NCBI GenBank assembly: GCA_035048815.1
Contig: JAUCBN010000020.1
Coordinates: 2,735,501-2,799,500, forward strand
Direction of reading: 5' to 3'
DNA: 64,000 nucleotides
DNA from: Abelmoschus esculentus
Lineage: Eukaryota > Streptophyta > Magnoliopsida > Malvales > Malvaceae
Below the pieces are notes generated by a model. The model saw only the letters and a list, made by a program, of their open reading frames with translations. It did not search any database and was not told the origin of the DNA. A program made the position numbers and the translations under genes. Positions 1 to 10,841 of this stretch are shown piece after piece (within the stretch, counting starts at the first letter, position 1; each line of letters opens with the position of its first letter).

Positions 1-351
1 TTAGAGGACCCGAACTTTGTATTCCAAGGGGCAATGGATTTGTGTTACCGGGTCCCAACGGGTCAACCCAGCCTGCCAAATTTACCGTCGGTGAGCCTAG
101 TATTTACCGGGGCGGAAATGGTGGTGTCGGGTGACCGGGTTTTATACAAGGTTCCGGGTGAAATAAGGGGTAATGATTCTGTGTGGTGCATGAGTTTTGG
201 AAACTCTGACCTGCTTGGCGTTGAGGCTTACGTGATTGGTCATCATCATCAGCAAAACGTGTGGATGGAATTTGATCTTGAGAAATCAAGGATCGGATTG
301 GCTCAGGTGCGGTGTGATTTGGTTAGGCAGAGATTTGGTGTGGGCCTATAG
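1..351 (+). CDS. PCS1: PCS1-like aspartic protease, C-terminal part only (5' end outside window)
   Basis: The reading frame is open from base 1 and ends at TAG 349-351, giving about 116 C-terminal residues. It matches the end of a nepenthesin-type (A1B) aspartic protease, closest to PCS1, which in Arabidopsis restrains cell death during gametogenesis and embryogenesis. Recognisable features are the VIGHHHQQNVWMEFDLE segment, the hallmark of the last beta-strands of plant atypical aspartic proteases, and a terminal LAQVRCDL stretch whose Cys normally pairs with an earlier Cys in the C lobe. Both catalytic Asp motifs lie upstream of the window, so activity cannot be judged. The ATG at 34 is internal, not the start. 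PCS1 genes are typically intronless, in line with the uninterrupted frame. Confidence 0.9.
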   Translation, partial: LEDPNFVFQGAMDLCYRVPTGQPSLPNLPSVSLVFTGAEMVVSGDRVLYKVPGEIRGNDSVWCMSFGNSDLLGVEAYVIGHHHQQNVWMEFDLEKSRIGLAQVRCDLVRQRFGVGL

Positions 352-905
352 AGGGAAACAGGAACAATAAACAATATCCTACTATATGTGAGCCATGTGA
401 TCGTGGTGATCAACTTGATCCAACGGCAGCAAATCAACATTTCACATTTCTCCCATTTTGTTCATGGGAAGTTTATGTTTATAATCTAAATATTCCATTG
501 ATTTATAATCCTGTATTATAAGGTACAAATATTAAATTTATATAATTTTTTCATTTTTTTATTAAATAGAGAGATTACAACTTTTTCTTATAATAGGATT
601 TGAACTCACACAAGATGAGACAGGATGGGCATCCTTGACCACTAGACCAATCAGTGGATCTTATAGAATTTTTTCATTTGTTGTTATATACTACTATGAA
701 AATGAATTTGTATGACATTCCAATCTAAATTCTAGCAATTACTGGTGCTGGCATGGAAGGTAAATCATAATAGATTGGGATTTATTGAGTTGGGTACAAT
801 TTTAAATAGAATAGAAATTATTAATCGAGGTAGACGAGACAAGAGTCAACTTATGGATTGATTTCATTTCAAATCCTTCATTATTATAATAGGAAGAATC
901 TAATC
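352..905. other. 3' flank of the protease gene, with a SINE
   Basis: Holds the 3' untranslated region and AT-rich spacer. The only structured item seen is the tRNA-like SINE annotated separately at about 540-662. No ORF worth calling. Confidence 0.5.
540..662 (-). repeat. tRNA-derived SINE (single copy seen)
   Basis: On the minus strand there is an RNA polymerase III A-box-like TGGTCTAGTGGT followed about 35 bases later by a B-box-like GAGTTCAAATCC, the spacing of a tRNA. It runs on into an A/T-rich tail towards 540. This is the layout of a tRNA-derived SINE, not a functional tRNA, because the acceptor stem does not pair. Ends are approximate; no clear target duplication was found. Confidence 0.6.
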
Positions 906-1366
906 TAAAGATGGCAAACGGATGGGGTAGGCGTAGATATTTCCTCCACATATTTATATTTATTTAAAATTTTTATATTTATTATTTATTTATTCCCTAT
1001 GCCGGTTATAATTTTTAAAATCATACCTGCACGCGGGTACATTCTATTGAATTATGTAAAAGTAAATCATGATTTTTTATGAAAAAGAGTAAAACTTTAC
1101 ATATTTTATTTATTGATCAAGTGTATATACATAATATATTTATAACAATATAAATTTAACTACATATAACTAATTAACTGACGATAGTTAACTTAACTAA
1201 AACATATTTTTATCGGTATAAATTCTAATTAACTACAATTAATTGTATATAATTAACTGAGCTAAAGTATATTTATACTTTTAAAATTTTTACCTATCTA
1301 CACATTAAAAACTTACAACCTGATTAATTCAAATTTGATCTTAAATAATCATTTTTCAAACTAAAT

Positions 1367-2690
1367 TGTTGGGCTTGAAGGATCGATGAATAACCGATTA
1401 AATTTGCCAAGTGATGGAGAAATTGGTAATTTGGGTGTTTATGGTGGAATCAAAAAGATAGACAATAAATACAAGGATTTATAGTGGTTCGGCCACGCCT
1501 ACATCCACTACCTTAGCTTCCCACTAAGGATTTCCCAAATTCACTAAGAATTTCGTCCTTTTAAGGCTAAAGGGTTAACCTTACAAACCTTAACTCAAAC
1601 CTGAATCAAGCATCCAAAGTTTACGACCCGAACTTTGGGAATTCACTCAAACAAGAGAAACTTAGCAAACTTGTTTAATCCTTCTAACAAGGCTAATGTT
1701 TGCAATCTAAGCACTCACCCAATTCCTAATTACACTTGAGCATATATTGACAATTAAGCTCACAAGTGTTTGTCTATCCAACTAATAGGAAATTAAGCAC
1801 TAAGACAAATCTTTGATTATATTGTTGTTTACAATGAAGCATTAGTCTTCTCTTGATGCTTGAGGCTTGTTTTTATCATCCCAAGTGAGTTTCTAGCCGT
1901 TAGTGACCATTGGGATTGATTTGGAGCCTTTAGAGCTTGTTTGAAGGCATATTTCCTCTTCTGGTGTAGGAGGTATCGATACCCCTGAAACTGGTATCGA
2001 AACGACTGCTTTGGGAAATAGCCGTTGAACCTGCAATTATGAACATGTATCGATACTGGTATCGATACCGCTCCTAGCCGTTGAGGGTTTTATAAAATCG
2101 TTTATGACCGTTGGGGGTGTAAAGAAACTAGTATCGAAACCAAATATCACAGTGATGAAAGGGTATCGAAACGGGTATCGATACCACTGTGATTTTGCCT
2201 TTGAAAACATGACAGTATCGATACCTGTTCTAATGGTATCGAAATACCTAGTTTAAAAACACTTCTTTGGTTTCTTTAAATCATTTAAAACTCTCAAAAA
2301 CATCTTAAATATATTTTCAAGTAGTTTGGACATAAGAACCATTTTTGAAATCTTTTCAAATTAGTCCAAAACTATTTTTCAATTATTATATTAAAACATT
2401 AGTTCTACAATCTCCCCCTTTTTGATATAATAAAACCAACTTGAAAAATTGTTTTTGAGTTTCTCCCCCTTTGTGAAATAAAACTTTGAATAAGAGAATA
2501 ATGATTCAAAAGCATTAAAGCTCCCCCTTACTCAATAAACTATTTGAAAAATTAATTTTTCACAACATAAATTAATTGAGTTAAAAGTCTATAAGCTTAA
2601 GGATTATCGTAAATTTTAAAATAGATTAATGTTTTAATACATAAAACATCATAATAAAAGGCATAGGCAAATTCCACAAATACAAATGGT
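1367..2690 (-). mobile_element. Truncated copia-type LTR element: 3' LTR plus piece of internal region
   Basis: Bases 1367-2409 are an LTR in reverse orientation. They are homologous, inverted, to the solo LTR at 14067-15137, sharing the gaaccact..gtagtggatgtag region and the terminal TG..CA ends. Just outside its 5' end (2410-2424) lies, on the minus strand, a purine-rich AAAAAGGGGGAGA polypurine tract. Two more CTCCCCCTT blocks follow at about 2463 and 2521, as seen in SIRE/Maximus-like copia elements. The rest of the internal region and the 5' LTR are missing. The right limit of about 2690 is where the host hAT sequence resumes. A cluster of TATCGATA-type palindromes lies at 1970-2255. Confidence 0.7.
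1970..2255. repeat. Cluster of GGTATCGATACC palindromes inside the reverse LTR
   Basis: Five TATCGATAC words and four TATCGAAA variants in about 285 bp, in the same part of the LTR as the TTTCGAAA cluster at 14239-14525. Confidence 0.88.
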
Positions 2691-2774
2691 TCAAAATTCA
2701 TATGATGGGCGGATACGGGACGGGTGGATATAGGGTGAGTGGATATGGTGCGGGTAAGGTCTTAAACTCATCAC

Positions 2775-4209
2775 TAGGGATGGCAATGGATTCTGGACCC
2801 GACCCGAATCCGTAGATCCAGATCCGTTTTATAGGGTCTAGATCCTAAAATTTTAGACCTGGTGGATCTGGATCGGATCTAGATCTTCTAATTAAAGTAT
2901 GGATCCAGATCCGGATCTGACATTAAGACCCAAACCTAGACCCAGACTCGTTTACATATTTATTATAAACCCACCTTTGGTTAGGGGTGAGCAAAACTTG
3001 ACTCAAAAAAATTGAATAACTCGACTCGATGCGAAAATACTTGACTCGTTTTGACTCGACTCGAAAAAATTTCAAATAAAGTTCGAGTTATAAAATAAAA
3101 ATTCGAATAACTCGAAATTTTTAGTAATTAAAGGATTAATTTTTAAGTTTGAGACAAGTCTATTAATTTTTATGATATATATATTGATATATAAAAATAT
3201 AAAGAAATATCGCTACATATGAATATATATACATATCTTATATGATTAGAGAAAGTCGTTTAAATTGAAATCAAATCATACTATAACATGATAAATAATT
3301 ACAATTAAATACTTATAGGAACTCGAAAACTCGACTCGATTTGACTCGAATTTCTTAAACTTGACTCGAACCGAAAAATTCAAATAAAGTTTGAGTTGTA
3401 AAATATGACTCATCAACTCGAATAACTCGAAATTTTTTGACTCAACTCGACTCGATCGAATACTCACCCTTACCTTTGGTTTTAAAATATATATAAATAT
3501 ATAAAAGTAGGTTTTATATTTCACATTATTCTCTAATATAATTTTTATTTATTTATGACAAAGAGACTTTTGGAAGGAATACGTACTTGTTCTACTATTA
3601 ATAAAGAGTATGATGATGACGCAGAAATGGTGAATATCATTGACATGTTATATAAGAAAGTTATTATATTACATAACCATAATATTAATATTTAAATTTC
3701 ACAAATATTATTTTCATAAAATAAAATTTTTTCTTTGGTTGGTTTGTTTCTTGTTTATTTTAGGATGTTTATGATTTAAGAAGTGATGAAGACTAGTACT
3801 CTAAGAAATAGAAGTACGATATTCGGTTAGCGACAATTAAATATTTTATGATCTACATTTTTTAATGTTTGTGTTATTAAAAAGATATTTGTGTAATTAT
3901 TAAAAAAAATTAAGATTTTAGTTTATCGTTTTTTATTTTGATACTAGTTAATTGATATTATTCTTTTCTTCATTGAAGTTGTGATGTGAAATTAATTAAT
4001 GATAGTTTTATTACGTTAAAAAATAGATAGAATAATCATTTTTTAATAGATCCATTTTGGACCCGTTTTGGACCCAAATCTGTAAGAACCATTGGATCTG
4101 GATCTAGGTCTCAATTTTTTAGACACACAAATCTAGATCCATGATATAAAAATGAATCTGGATCAGAATTCAGCTAGATTCGGTCCGGATTCGGTCCGTT
4201 ATCATCCTA
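2775..4209. mobile_element. hAT-like non-autonomous element B (GATCCGGATC subterminal words)
   Basis: Starts TAGGGATGGCAATGG at 2775 and ends ATCATCCTA at 4209. It is flanked by CTCATCAC (2767-2774) and CCCATCAC (4210-4217), an 8-bp TSD with one mismatch. Both ends (about 2790-2950 and 4045-4195) are dense in GGATCC/GATCCG/GATCTAGATC words and GGACCCG; the middle is AT-rich without coding potential. Element A is inserted at 2982-3472. Confidence 0.8.
2982..3472. mobile_element. hAT MITE, GACTCGA family, copy A
   Basis: 491 bp bounded by TAGGGGTGAGCAAAA and TACTCACCCTTA. A perfect 8-bp target duplication CCTTTGGT flanks it at 2974-2981 and 3473-3480. About 120 bp at each end carry repeated ACTCGA/GACTCGA/TCGAATAACTCGA words; the centre is AT-rich. 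It sits inside element B and is among the youngest layers. Close relatives are at 5539-6308, 48320-48798 and 58815-59271. Confidence 0.88.
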
Positions 4210-4270
4210 CCCATCACCTACCCACTACCCACAATGGGTAAGACTTTTTACATCCACACCCGCCCACTAA

Positions 4271-5023
4271 CAAGGGGTGTTCAAATTCGGGTACTCGGGG
4301 TATTCGGGTACCCGATGTACCGGGTAGTTAAAAAAATGTCCATGTCCCAACCCAGATTTTTCGGGTACTTGTACTTCGAGTACCCGAATATCCAAGTATT
4401 CAGTACTTCGGGTAACCGGGTACTCGCATTTTAATTTTTTTTATAAATTTTAAATTTAATCTTTAAAAAATATATACAAATATAAAAGTTTGAATTGCAT
4501 AATCTAACATTCAAATATAAAATTTGAAAACCCTAATTACATAATCTAAAAATAAAATTTAAGACATAAATTACATAATCTAATTCAAAAAAAAAACATA
4601 AGGCGTAAGAAAAGTTTTTTAATATTTTAATTAGTTTAATTTATTTTAATGTAAAAAAATTATATTTAATTGTAAAGAATATTTAGTTGATTTTCATCTT
4701 GGTCAATGCACATGCAAAAATAACGTATATATAAACGGGTAAAGTTCAAATTTTATCAACTCGAACAAATAGATTTATTATTTTACAATAAATCTTAATT
4801 TTTTTTACAATGATTCCCTAATTCTTTTTTGAAAAAAAAGTTTGAGGGATTGAAATTTAGGAATTGAGTTGTTTGATTTAAAAATATAGTGAATATAAAG
4901 ATATTTTATTTAAATAATAATTATATTTAAAATAAAAAATAAGAACCTGATCCGATTATTTATGTTTGGATAGTCGAATAATCGAATCATGTCAACCGAG
5001 TCGGGTATTTTTGAATACCCTTA
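4271..5023. mobile_element. hAT-like element D (GGGTACCCG subterminal words)
   Basis: The left part reads CAAGGGGTGTTCAAATTCGG and is followed by many GGGTA, TCGGGTA and TACCCG words. The right part repeats TCGAATAATCGAATC and TCGGGTATTTTTGAATACCC before CCCTTA. The flanks share CACTA (left cactaac, right cactacc) but the exact 8-bp TSD is not clean, so the ends are approximate. The interior is AT-rich. A related element lies at about 21215-23382. Confidence 0.55.
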
Positions 5024-5100
5024 CAGCACTACCCACCAATTCGGACAGATATGATGTGGAATTTATAAAACAATACTTGTTTGTCATCCCTAATCTAATT

Positions 5101-5530
5101 GTATATGATATTTTAAAATCATCATCTAAGTACGATATATTGATTAATAATTGTACCTTTGTACGTAAACAGAAAGACAGAAAGAGAATTGTACCTTTCT
5201 CTTATATTTTGAAGTGTAGATCAAAACAGTTTCTGTTGAGTGTCTTTGGGTTTGGTTTTACAATTTGTAATGCGTTTTGGATGGCAGGTTTTACAATTTG
5301 GTTTTTCAATAAATATTAAAAATATTAAATTTTAAATCTTAAAACTTAAAACTCAAATCGATTTAATAAATATTAACTATATAAATATCCTAAATTTATT
5401 AAATATATTTTTGAAGAGTTATGCTTTAATAAATTTTATTAATAAATTAATTAATAAAGATTTATTTAATTTTTATTGACAACCATTAAAATTATATATA
5501 AAAAACCAAGATATTATTTTACCAATAATG
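5101..5530. other. AT-rich intergenic stretch
   Basis: No gene, RNA or clear repeat seen. A chance open frame crosses 4966-5319 but begins inside element D and has no recognisable domain. Confidence 0.4.
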
Positions 5531-5538
5531 ATTGAAAT

Positions 5539-6308
5539 TAGGGGTGAACAAAACTCGACTCGATTCGAAAAATAGAATTTCTGACTCGAATCGAGTTGAA
5601 AAAACTCGACTCGTTTTAACTCGATTCGAAATTTCATAAACTTGAATTGACTCGAAAAATTTTCAAATTAAGTTCAAGTTACAAAAATGAAAATCGAATA
5701 ACTCGAAAATTTTAGTAATTATAAAGGTTAATTGCACATTTAACCCATATAGTTTTATTTTCGGTCCCTTTTTTATATTTTAATTTTTTTTTATAATCTA
5801 GTCATGTTCTAGATTTATTTTTTATTTTATTTAATAAAATTTTTATTTGTATCTTTTATATTATGTTATTTTTTTAATTTTTGTATTAATGTATCATTAT
5901 TTTTTGTTTAGTCTTAATCTTACCTAGATAAGAAGAAAGTTATTAATAAAGTCTGTAATTTAATAAAATGGCATATTCATACCTAAGATATTTGATTGAA
6001 GGTAATAATAATTTAAAATTTGTTTTTGCATATATAAAAAATAATATAAAAAATTATGTACGTAAATTTAAAGAGAAAATTGTTTAAATTATAATAAAAC
6101 TATATTATAGTATTATAAATAGTATAATTAAAATTTATACATAAATCGAAAAATCGAATCGACTCAAACTCGGTTCGAACTCGCTAAAATCGACTCGAAT
6201 CGAAAAAATTTCAAAAAAATTTCAAACTATAAAATATGATGACTCAACTCGAATAACTCAAAATTTTTTGACTCGACTCGACTTGACTCGCTCGAATGCT
6301 CACCCCTA
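5539..6308. mobile_element. hAT MITE, GACTCGA family, copy E
   Basis: 770 bp from TAGGGGTGAACAAAACTCG to AATGCTCACCCCTA, flanked by ATTGAAAT (5531-5538) and ATTGAAAC (6309-6316), an 8-bp TSD with one transition. Both ends are crowded with GACTCGA/ACTCGAATC words. It is longer than the ~480-bp siblings because its AT-rich core (about 5710-6140) is expanded. Confidence 0.85.
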
Positions 6309-6316
6309 ATTGAAAC

Positions 6317-7158
6317 TCACTTTCTTTGCAGCTTAAGAATAATGATAAATATTATTTTTTTCAATAATTATACGTGTTTTACTTGAAAAATTAAGATTTT
6401 ATAAATTTAATCACAACAATAATTATTTTAAAAATTTTATAAGACTTGAATTAGATTGAAAATTTAATTTCTTTAGAGGTTTTTTATAAAATATGTAGTT
6501 ATAAGATTATAAATATTATTCATAAAAATTATACATTTATAAAATTATATTATATAGATATATTAACAAATAGTTAAAATTAATCTCAACTGTAATCTAA
6601 CAAATACATTATATTATTAAAATCATTATAAATTATTTAATTGATTTAATGGATAAGCCAATATTTGGTGTTTTTTCTCAAATATCTCTAATAAAACAAT
6701 ATAATTTTTAACTAATTTTTAACGGTCGATGATTACATTAATATTATTCTAATAATTAACTGATAGATTTGATTTTTTAAAATATTATGATCATTTTGAT
6801 ATTAATGCTATAATATGGTGACTACCTGTGTAATTTACCCTTATATTTATGAAGAAAATGGGTGGTGAAAGGGACGTTGCATCAAAATTTGTTCAGCAAC
6901 TCAGAGATGCAACAGTTTGGAACAACCGACAGCTAACTAATAGGATCAAAACTCATTATGTTTCGGCTTCAGTAATAAGGAGTAATGGTCAGACATTGAA
7001 GGCTACTCGGCAACCATGCCCAACACTTTCGGACACATAAGGACAGGAACCGAACTTTAAGGGGAAGTTAGGAAAATAATAATAATATTTAGAATTATAT
7101 TTACAAAAATAGGTGAATTTAGGGTAATTTTAAGAAAATATGTTAAAATCTACAGGTA
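6317..7158. other. AT-rich intergenic stretch with a short unrecognised ORF
   Basis: Mostly AT-rich. A 63-codon frame at 6849-7040 (+) has no match I recognise. Its downstream sequence (about 7045-7150) faintly resembles, in inverted orientation, the 9780-9920 stretch beyond the nested transposons, which suggests an older repeat around them. Confidence 0.35.
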
Positions 7159-7677
7159 ACGAGGTTCAGGGCCGGTTCAAAAATTTTGGGGGCCCGTATA
7201 ATTTATTAAAATATAGTCCTTAAAAAGTAATTGTCCATGACCTTCACTAATTATAAAATTGTAGTCCTTAAAAGCAAATGTACTTTTTAGTGGTCCTGTG
7301 CGATCGTTTCTATTACGTCTGTCCAAAACTTCATTAGTTCTACTGAAGCAATAGTAATATTAATAATAAATGAGTTTCTATAATCAATTGTCGTGTTGGG
7401 AACTATCATAGCAGTTATAAAAATTAGTTACTTGTACCTGCAAATTAATTTGTTAGTTTTTCCTTTCTTTGAACTTGTATATAAAGACAGTGATTGTAAG
7501 TCTTTTTGATCAATGAAAAATGAGAATATTTGTACTATCTCCTCAATTTTAACATGGTATCATGAGCCAAGGTTCCCATTTTTCATTTAACCCGGTTTTT
7601 GGGTTATCACCGCAAACTCACCCCATCCTTCCTTTATTGACTTTTAATCAAAATCCCTCTTCTCTTATTTTCTTCAC

Positions 7678-8121
7678 ATGGCGTCGACGGTTATTGACAA
7701 TAACCATCCTCTTTTCTTGCATCCTTCAGATACACCAGGGATAGTTCTCGTTTCTCATCAACTCGTTGGACTCGAGAACTACTGCCTTTGGAGTCGCTCT
7801 ATGAGAATCGCTTTGTTAGCGAAGAACAAGCTCGGTTTCATTGATGGTACTTGTCGCAAGGAAACTTACGCGACAGAACTGCGTTCTCAATGGGATCGGT
7901 GCAATGTCATTGTGCTATCTTGGATCCTTAATTCGGTGAGCCAAGATTTGTCCGCTAGAATTGTTTTCGCATCAAGTGCAGCATCTGTTTGGAAAGATCT
8001 AAAAGAAAGATTCGACAAGGTTGATGGATCCCGAATTTTCTTCCTTCACCGATCAATTGCAACTCTCGTGCAAGGTGATGTTTCTGTTTCTACTTATTAT
8101 ACTCGTTTAAAGCTTCTTTGA
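7678..8121 (+). pseudogene. copia gag N-terminal fragment
   Basis: Starts ATGGCGTCGACG and codes for 147 residues typical of plant copia Gag (N-terminal FLHPSDTPG, then LVGLENYCLWSRSMRIALLA, later VWKDLKERFDKVDGSRIF). An in-frame TGA stops it at 8119-8121. The same frame continues with gag-like sequence (DEYNSMVPFTSC...) to about 8240, so the stop is a disabling mutation. No zinc knuckle remains. Confidence 0.85.
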
Positions 8122-8242
8122 GACGAGTACAACTCTATGGTTCCTTTCACCTCTTGTGATTGTGAAATTGCGCAACAAAATTTAGCTCATCTTGTTCAGC
8201 AACGTCTTTTCCAGTTCTTAATGTGTCTCAATGAAACTTACT

Positions 8243-9365
8243 CAGCACTTCGCAGCTTCTAGGCAATGGAATCTGAAGTTAACCGAAGCACTCTCTAGTT
8301 CAGGATATGAACAGAGCAAGTATGATTACTCTTTGTTTACTAAGAGAGTAGGTGATAAAATGGTGATCATGCTCATTTACGTGGATGATCTTTTAATCAC
8401 AGAAAATGATATGGAATTAATCAAATCCTTGAAATTGTTACTACATCAGCATTTTAGAATGAAAGATTTGGGGGAATTAAAATTTTTCTTAGGTCTTGAG
8501 ATTCTAAGATCAAAAGAGGGAATTTTAGTCAACCAACGCAAATATGCACTTGAATAATTGAAGAATCTGAGATAGGAGGAGCAGAGCCTGCATTGACACC
8601 TCTTGAACAAAATCTAAAACTCACGACATCAGAATATGATATTGTTTGTTCTCAAGCTACAGGAGATGAACTTTTGAATGACAAGACTGTTTTTCAAAGG
8701 TTGATTGGTAGGCTTATATACTTACACACACAAGGCCTGATATTACTTATTTTGTTCATCATTTAAATCAGTTTATGCAACATCCTAAAAAAAGTCATTT
8801 GCAGGCAGCATTGAAAATAGTACGATATGTTAAGAAAAATCCAGGACAAGGTATATTACTGAGTGCAAACAGTAGTATTGATTTTGTTGCTTATTGTGAT
8901 TCAGACTAGGCTTCATGTCCAATGACAAGAAGGTCTATTTCCGATTTTTGCATTAAATTAGGAACTTCATTGATCTCTTGAAAGTCGAAGAAGCAGACTA
9001 TTGTGGCTAAATCTTCGGCAGAGGCGGAGTATAGGAGTATGGCAGTGACCACATCTGAGTTAGTATGGTTGAATGGTTTACTCATCAAACTTGGTTGCAA
9101 CAGAAAACTTCCCATCAAACTATATTGTGACAATAAAGTTGCATTACATATTGTTGCGAACCCTGTATTTCATGAACGCACCAAACACATAGATATTGAC
9201 TGTTATTTTATTAGAGAAAAGATACAGGAAAGTTTGATCAAAACAGAACATGTTTCCTCAACAGATCAGCTAACAGATATTTTTACTAAAGCTTTGGGAA
9301 CACATCAACATGATTACTTAATGTCCAAGTTGGGAGTTAAGGATGTATTTCACCCTCCAACTTGA
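8243..9365 (+). pseudogene. copia pol remnant: reverse transcriptase end plus RNase H
   Basis: From about 8243 the frame shows the RT tail, including the catalytic-box motif YVDDLL (codons near 8380) and LGELKFFLGLEI. It stops at 8555-8557 and continues with shifted frames and stops (for example TAG near 8908 within the S-D-W/A-S region). RNase H follows in a clean frame at 9003-9365 with SSAEAEYRSMA, YCDN and HERTKHIDID motifs. Gag is joined to RT by a large deletion, so no functional polyprotein is possible. Confidence 0.88.
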
Positions 9366-9729
9366 GGGGGAGTGTTGGGAATTATCATAGCAATTATAAA
9401 AATTAGTTACTTGTACCTGCAAATTAGTTTGTTAGTTTTTCTTTTCTTTGAACTTGTATTATAAAGACAATGATTGTAAGTCTTTTTGATCAATGAAAAA
9501 TGAGAATATTTGTACTATTTTCTCAATTTTAACATGTCGTATTTAAGAAATAATTATAACGTTTTAATAATTATAATCTTTTTTTAATAAGTTTTCAAAA
9601 ATTTTCAATGAATTTCGAGATTAAAATCATCTAATGAATGTAGTTTATCAAAATTTGGGGTCCCTCTTTTTCGGGGACCCTGTGCAGTCGCTCCTATTAC
9701 GCCTGCCCAGAACCCCCACTGACGAGTTT

Positions 9730-9970
9730 CATGTTGACCGTTATTGAAAATATATTGATTTCAACGGTATACATGCACCTCGTCACCCGTAACCCATAGG
9801 TGGCGAAGTTAAAGAATATCATTCCTTTTACTTATTCTTCCTAATATTTTCTAAACACACCTATTTTTCCAGTTTTTTCCTTAATTTTATTATTTACCTA
9901 AATTCTTATCCTATTGTGGCGCTGAACAAGTTTAACATTTTTTACCATTAATTTCCCAACCAACCCACCT
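9730..9970. other. Spacer between transposons and laccase remnant
   Basis: Contains an ACCTCGTCACCCGTAACCC stretch that faintly mirrors 7150-7165 in inverted orientation. No ORF. Confidence 0.3.
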
Positions 9971-10382
9971 TTCAAGTTTAACTACACCGGCACACCACCG
10001 AAGAACACTGCGCTGAGCAGCGACACCAAGGTGGTTGAGCTGTCTTTTAACACCGGAGTGGAGTTGGTGTTGCAGGATACTAGCATCCTTGGGGCAGAAA
10101 ACCATTCTCTACATCTCCATGGGTTCAATTTCTTTGTTCCGGCCAAAGGATAGGAAACTTTGACACCCAAAACGATCCGACCAAGTTCGTTCTCGTCAAT
10201 CCCGCGAAGAGGAACATCGTCGGTGTGCTGTCCAATGGGTAGGTTGCGATTTGGTTCCATGCAGACAATCCAGGTGAGTAACGAATTATATACCATGACA
10301 TAATAAAACACTTATATTTCAGTTGTGAGATCATATAGTTTTACAATAATTTGATCAACTATGAATAAAATGATACATGAAT

Positions 10383-10736
10383 CAGGGATTTAAAAAATGG
10401 TTCGCATCCGCTATAACGACTATTATTTAACGATAACATCACAATTTAAAAATCGTTAATAACATAAATAACGGTATAATTCGGAATACTACCAATAACA
10501 ATTGATAACGGCTGCAATTTAACTGTTAACAATAAAAACGATATGTTATTCTTCTTATTTCAAAAACTCTCAAAAGAATAAGAACCATTCGTCAAATTTT
10601 ATCTTTAGAAGTTAAAATATTCAAAATAATCATAAATAATTTTTTTTATATTTATATTTATATCTATTATGATTTATAATAAATCATATGGGTTTAAAAT
10701 AATTTCAAGATCATATATAATATCTATAATAATATC

Positions 10737-10791
<55 letters not shown>

Positions 10792-10841
10792 GTTATATCA
10801 CAACCACGATAAATACAATCAAAAATATTTTTTAATCCCGG
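10383..10841. mobile_element. hAT-like insertion in the laccase pseudogene intron
   Basis: Left end CAGGGATTTAAAAAATGG, right end TATTTTTTAATCCCG, in inverted orientation. The left subterminal zone repeats AACG/ATAACG words (about 10410-10545), reminiscent of the AACGG words bound by Ac transposase. Flanks acatgaat and gcatataa are only loosely similar, so the TSD is not proven. An (ATA)n microsatellite lies near the right end. Confidence 0.5.
10739..10791. repeat. (ATA)n microsatellite
   Basis: About 17 uninterrupted TAA/ATA units. Confidence 0.95.

Larger units (their letters stand above)
906..5092. mobile_element. Outer hAT-like non-autonomous element, host of several nested insertions
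   Basis: The left end TAAAGATGGCAAACGG at 906 and the right end TTTGTCATCCCTA finishing at 5092 are imperfect inverted copies. They are flanked by ATCTAATC (898-905) and ATCTAATT (5093-5100), an 8-bp duplication with one transition. An 8-bp TSD with TA(A/G)RGATG termini is the hAT signature (Ac and Tam3 ends are similar). Its own sequence appears at about 906-1366, 2690-2774, 4210-4270 and 5024-5092. The rest is inserted later: an LTR fragment (1367 to about 2690), hAT element B (2775-4209) containing hAT element A (2982-3472), and hAT element D (about 4271-5023). No transposase is present. Confidence 0.7.
7394..9534 (+). mobile_element. Internally deleted Ty1-copia retrotransposon
   Basis: Complete termini: 5' LTR 7394-7554 (161 bp), 3' LTR 9373-9534 (162 bp), both TGTTGGGAA..TTTTAACA. 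A perfect 5-bp target duplication TGTCG lies at 7389-7393 and 9535-9539. The primer-binding site TGGTATCATGAGC begins at 7555 (initiator-Met tRNA type) and the polypurine tract TTGAGGGGGAGTG precedes the 3' LTR. The internal part has a gag start, then jumps to late reverse transcriptase and RNase H; protease, integrase and the RT start are deleted. The two LTRs differ at seven positions, all transitions, plus one indel, so insertion is moderately old. It cannot move by itself. Confidence 0.93.
7167..9721. mobile_element. Small hAT-like element split by a copia insertion
   Basis: The left end CAGGGCCGGTTC at 7167 and the right end GAACCCCCACTG at 9721 are imperfect inverted copies with CA..TG termini. 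Flanks are ACGAGGTT (7159-7166) and ACGAGTTT (9722-9729), an 8-bp TSD with one mismatch. Removing the copia element and one TSD leaves about 409 bp, which codes for nothing. A motif near the right end (gtgcagtcgctcctattacg at about 9682) is repeated, diverged, at about 7298, so the element carries an internal direct duplication of its end. Confidence 0.65.

Noticed and set aside
540..662. A functional tRNA gene on the minus strand
   Set aside because: A and B boxes are present but no acceptor or anticodon stem pairs properly; a SINE fits better.
3276..3524. 82-codon minus-strand frame
   Set aside because: Lies in the GACTCGA MITE and reads its repeats (SSRVES...).
4966..5319. 117-codon plus-strand frame
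   Set aside because: Crosses from hAT element D through element C into the flank; no domain and no splice context.
7562..7744. 60-codon frame starting in the copia primer-binding site
   Set aside because: Overlaps the true gag start at 7678 in another frame; leader sequence.
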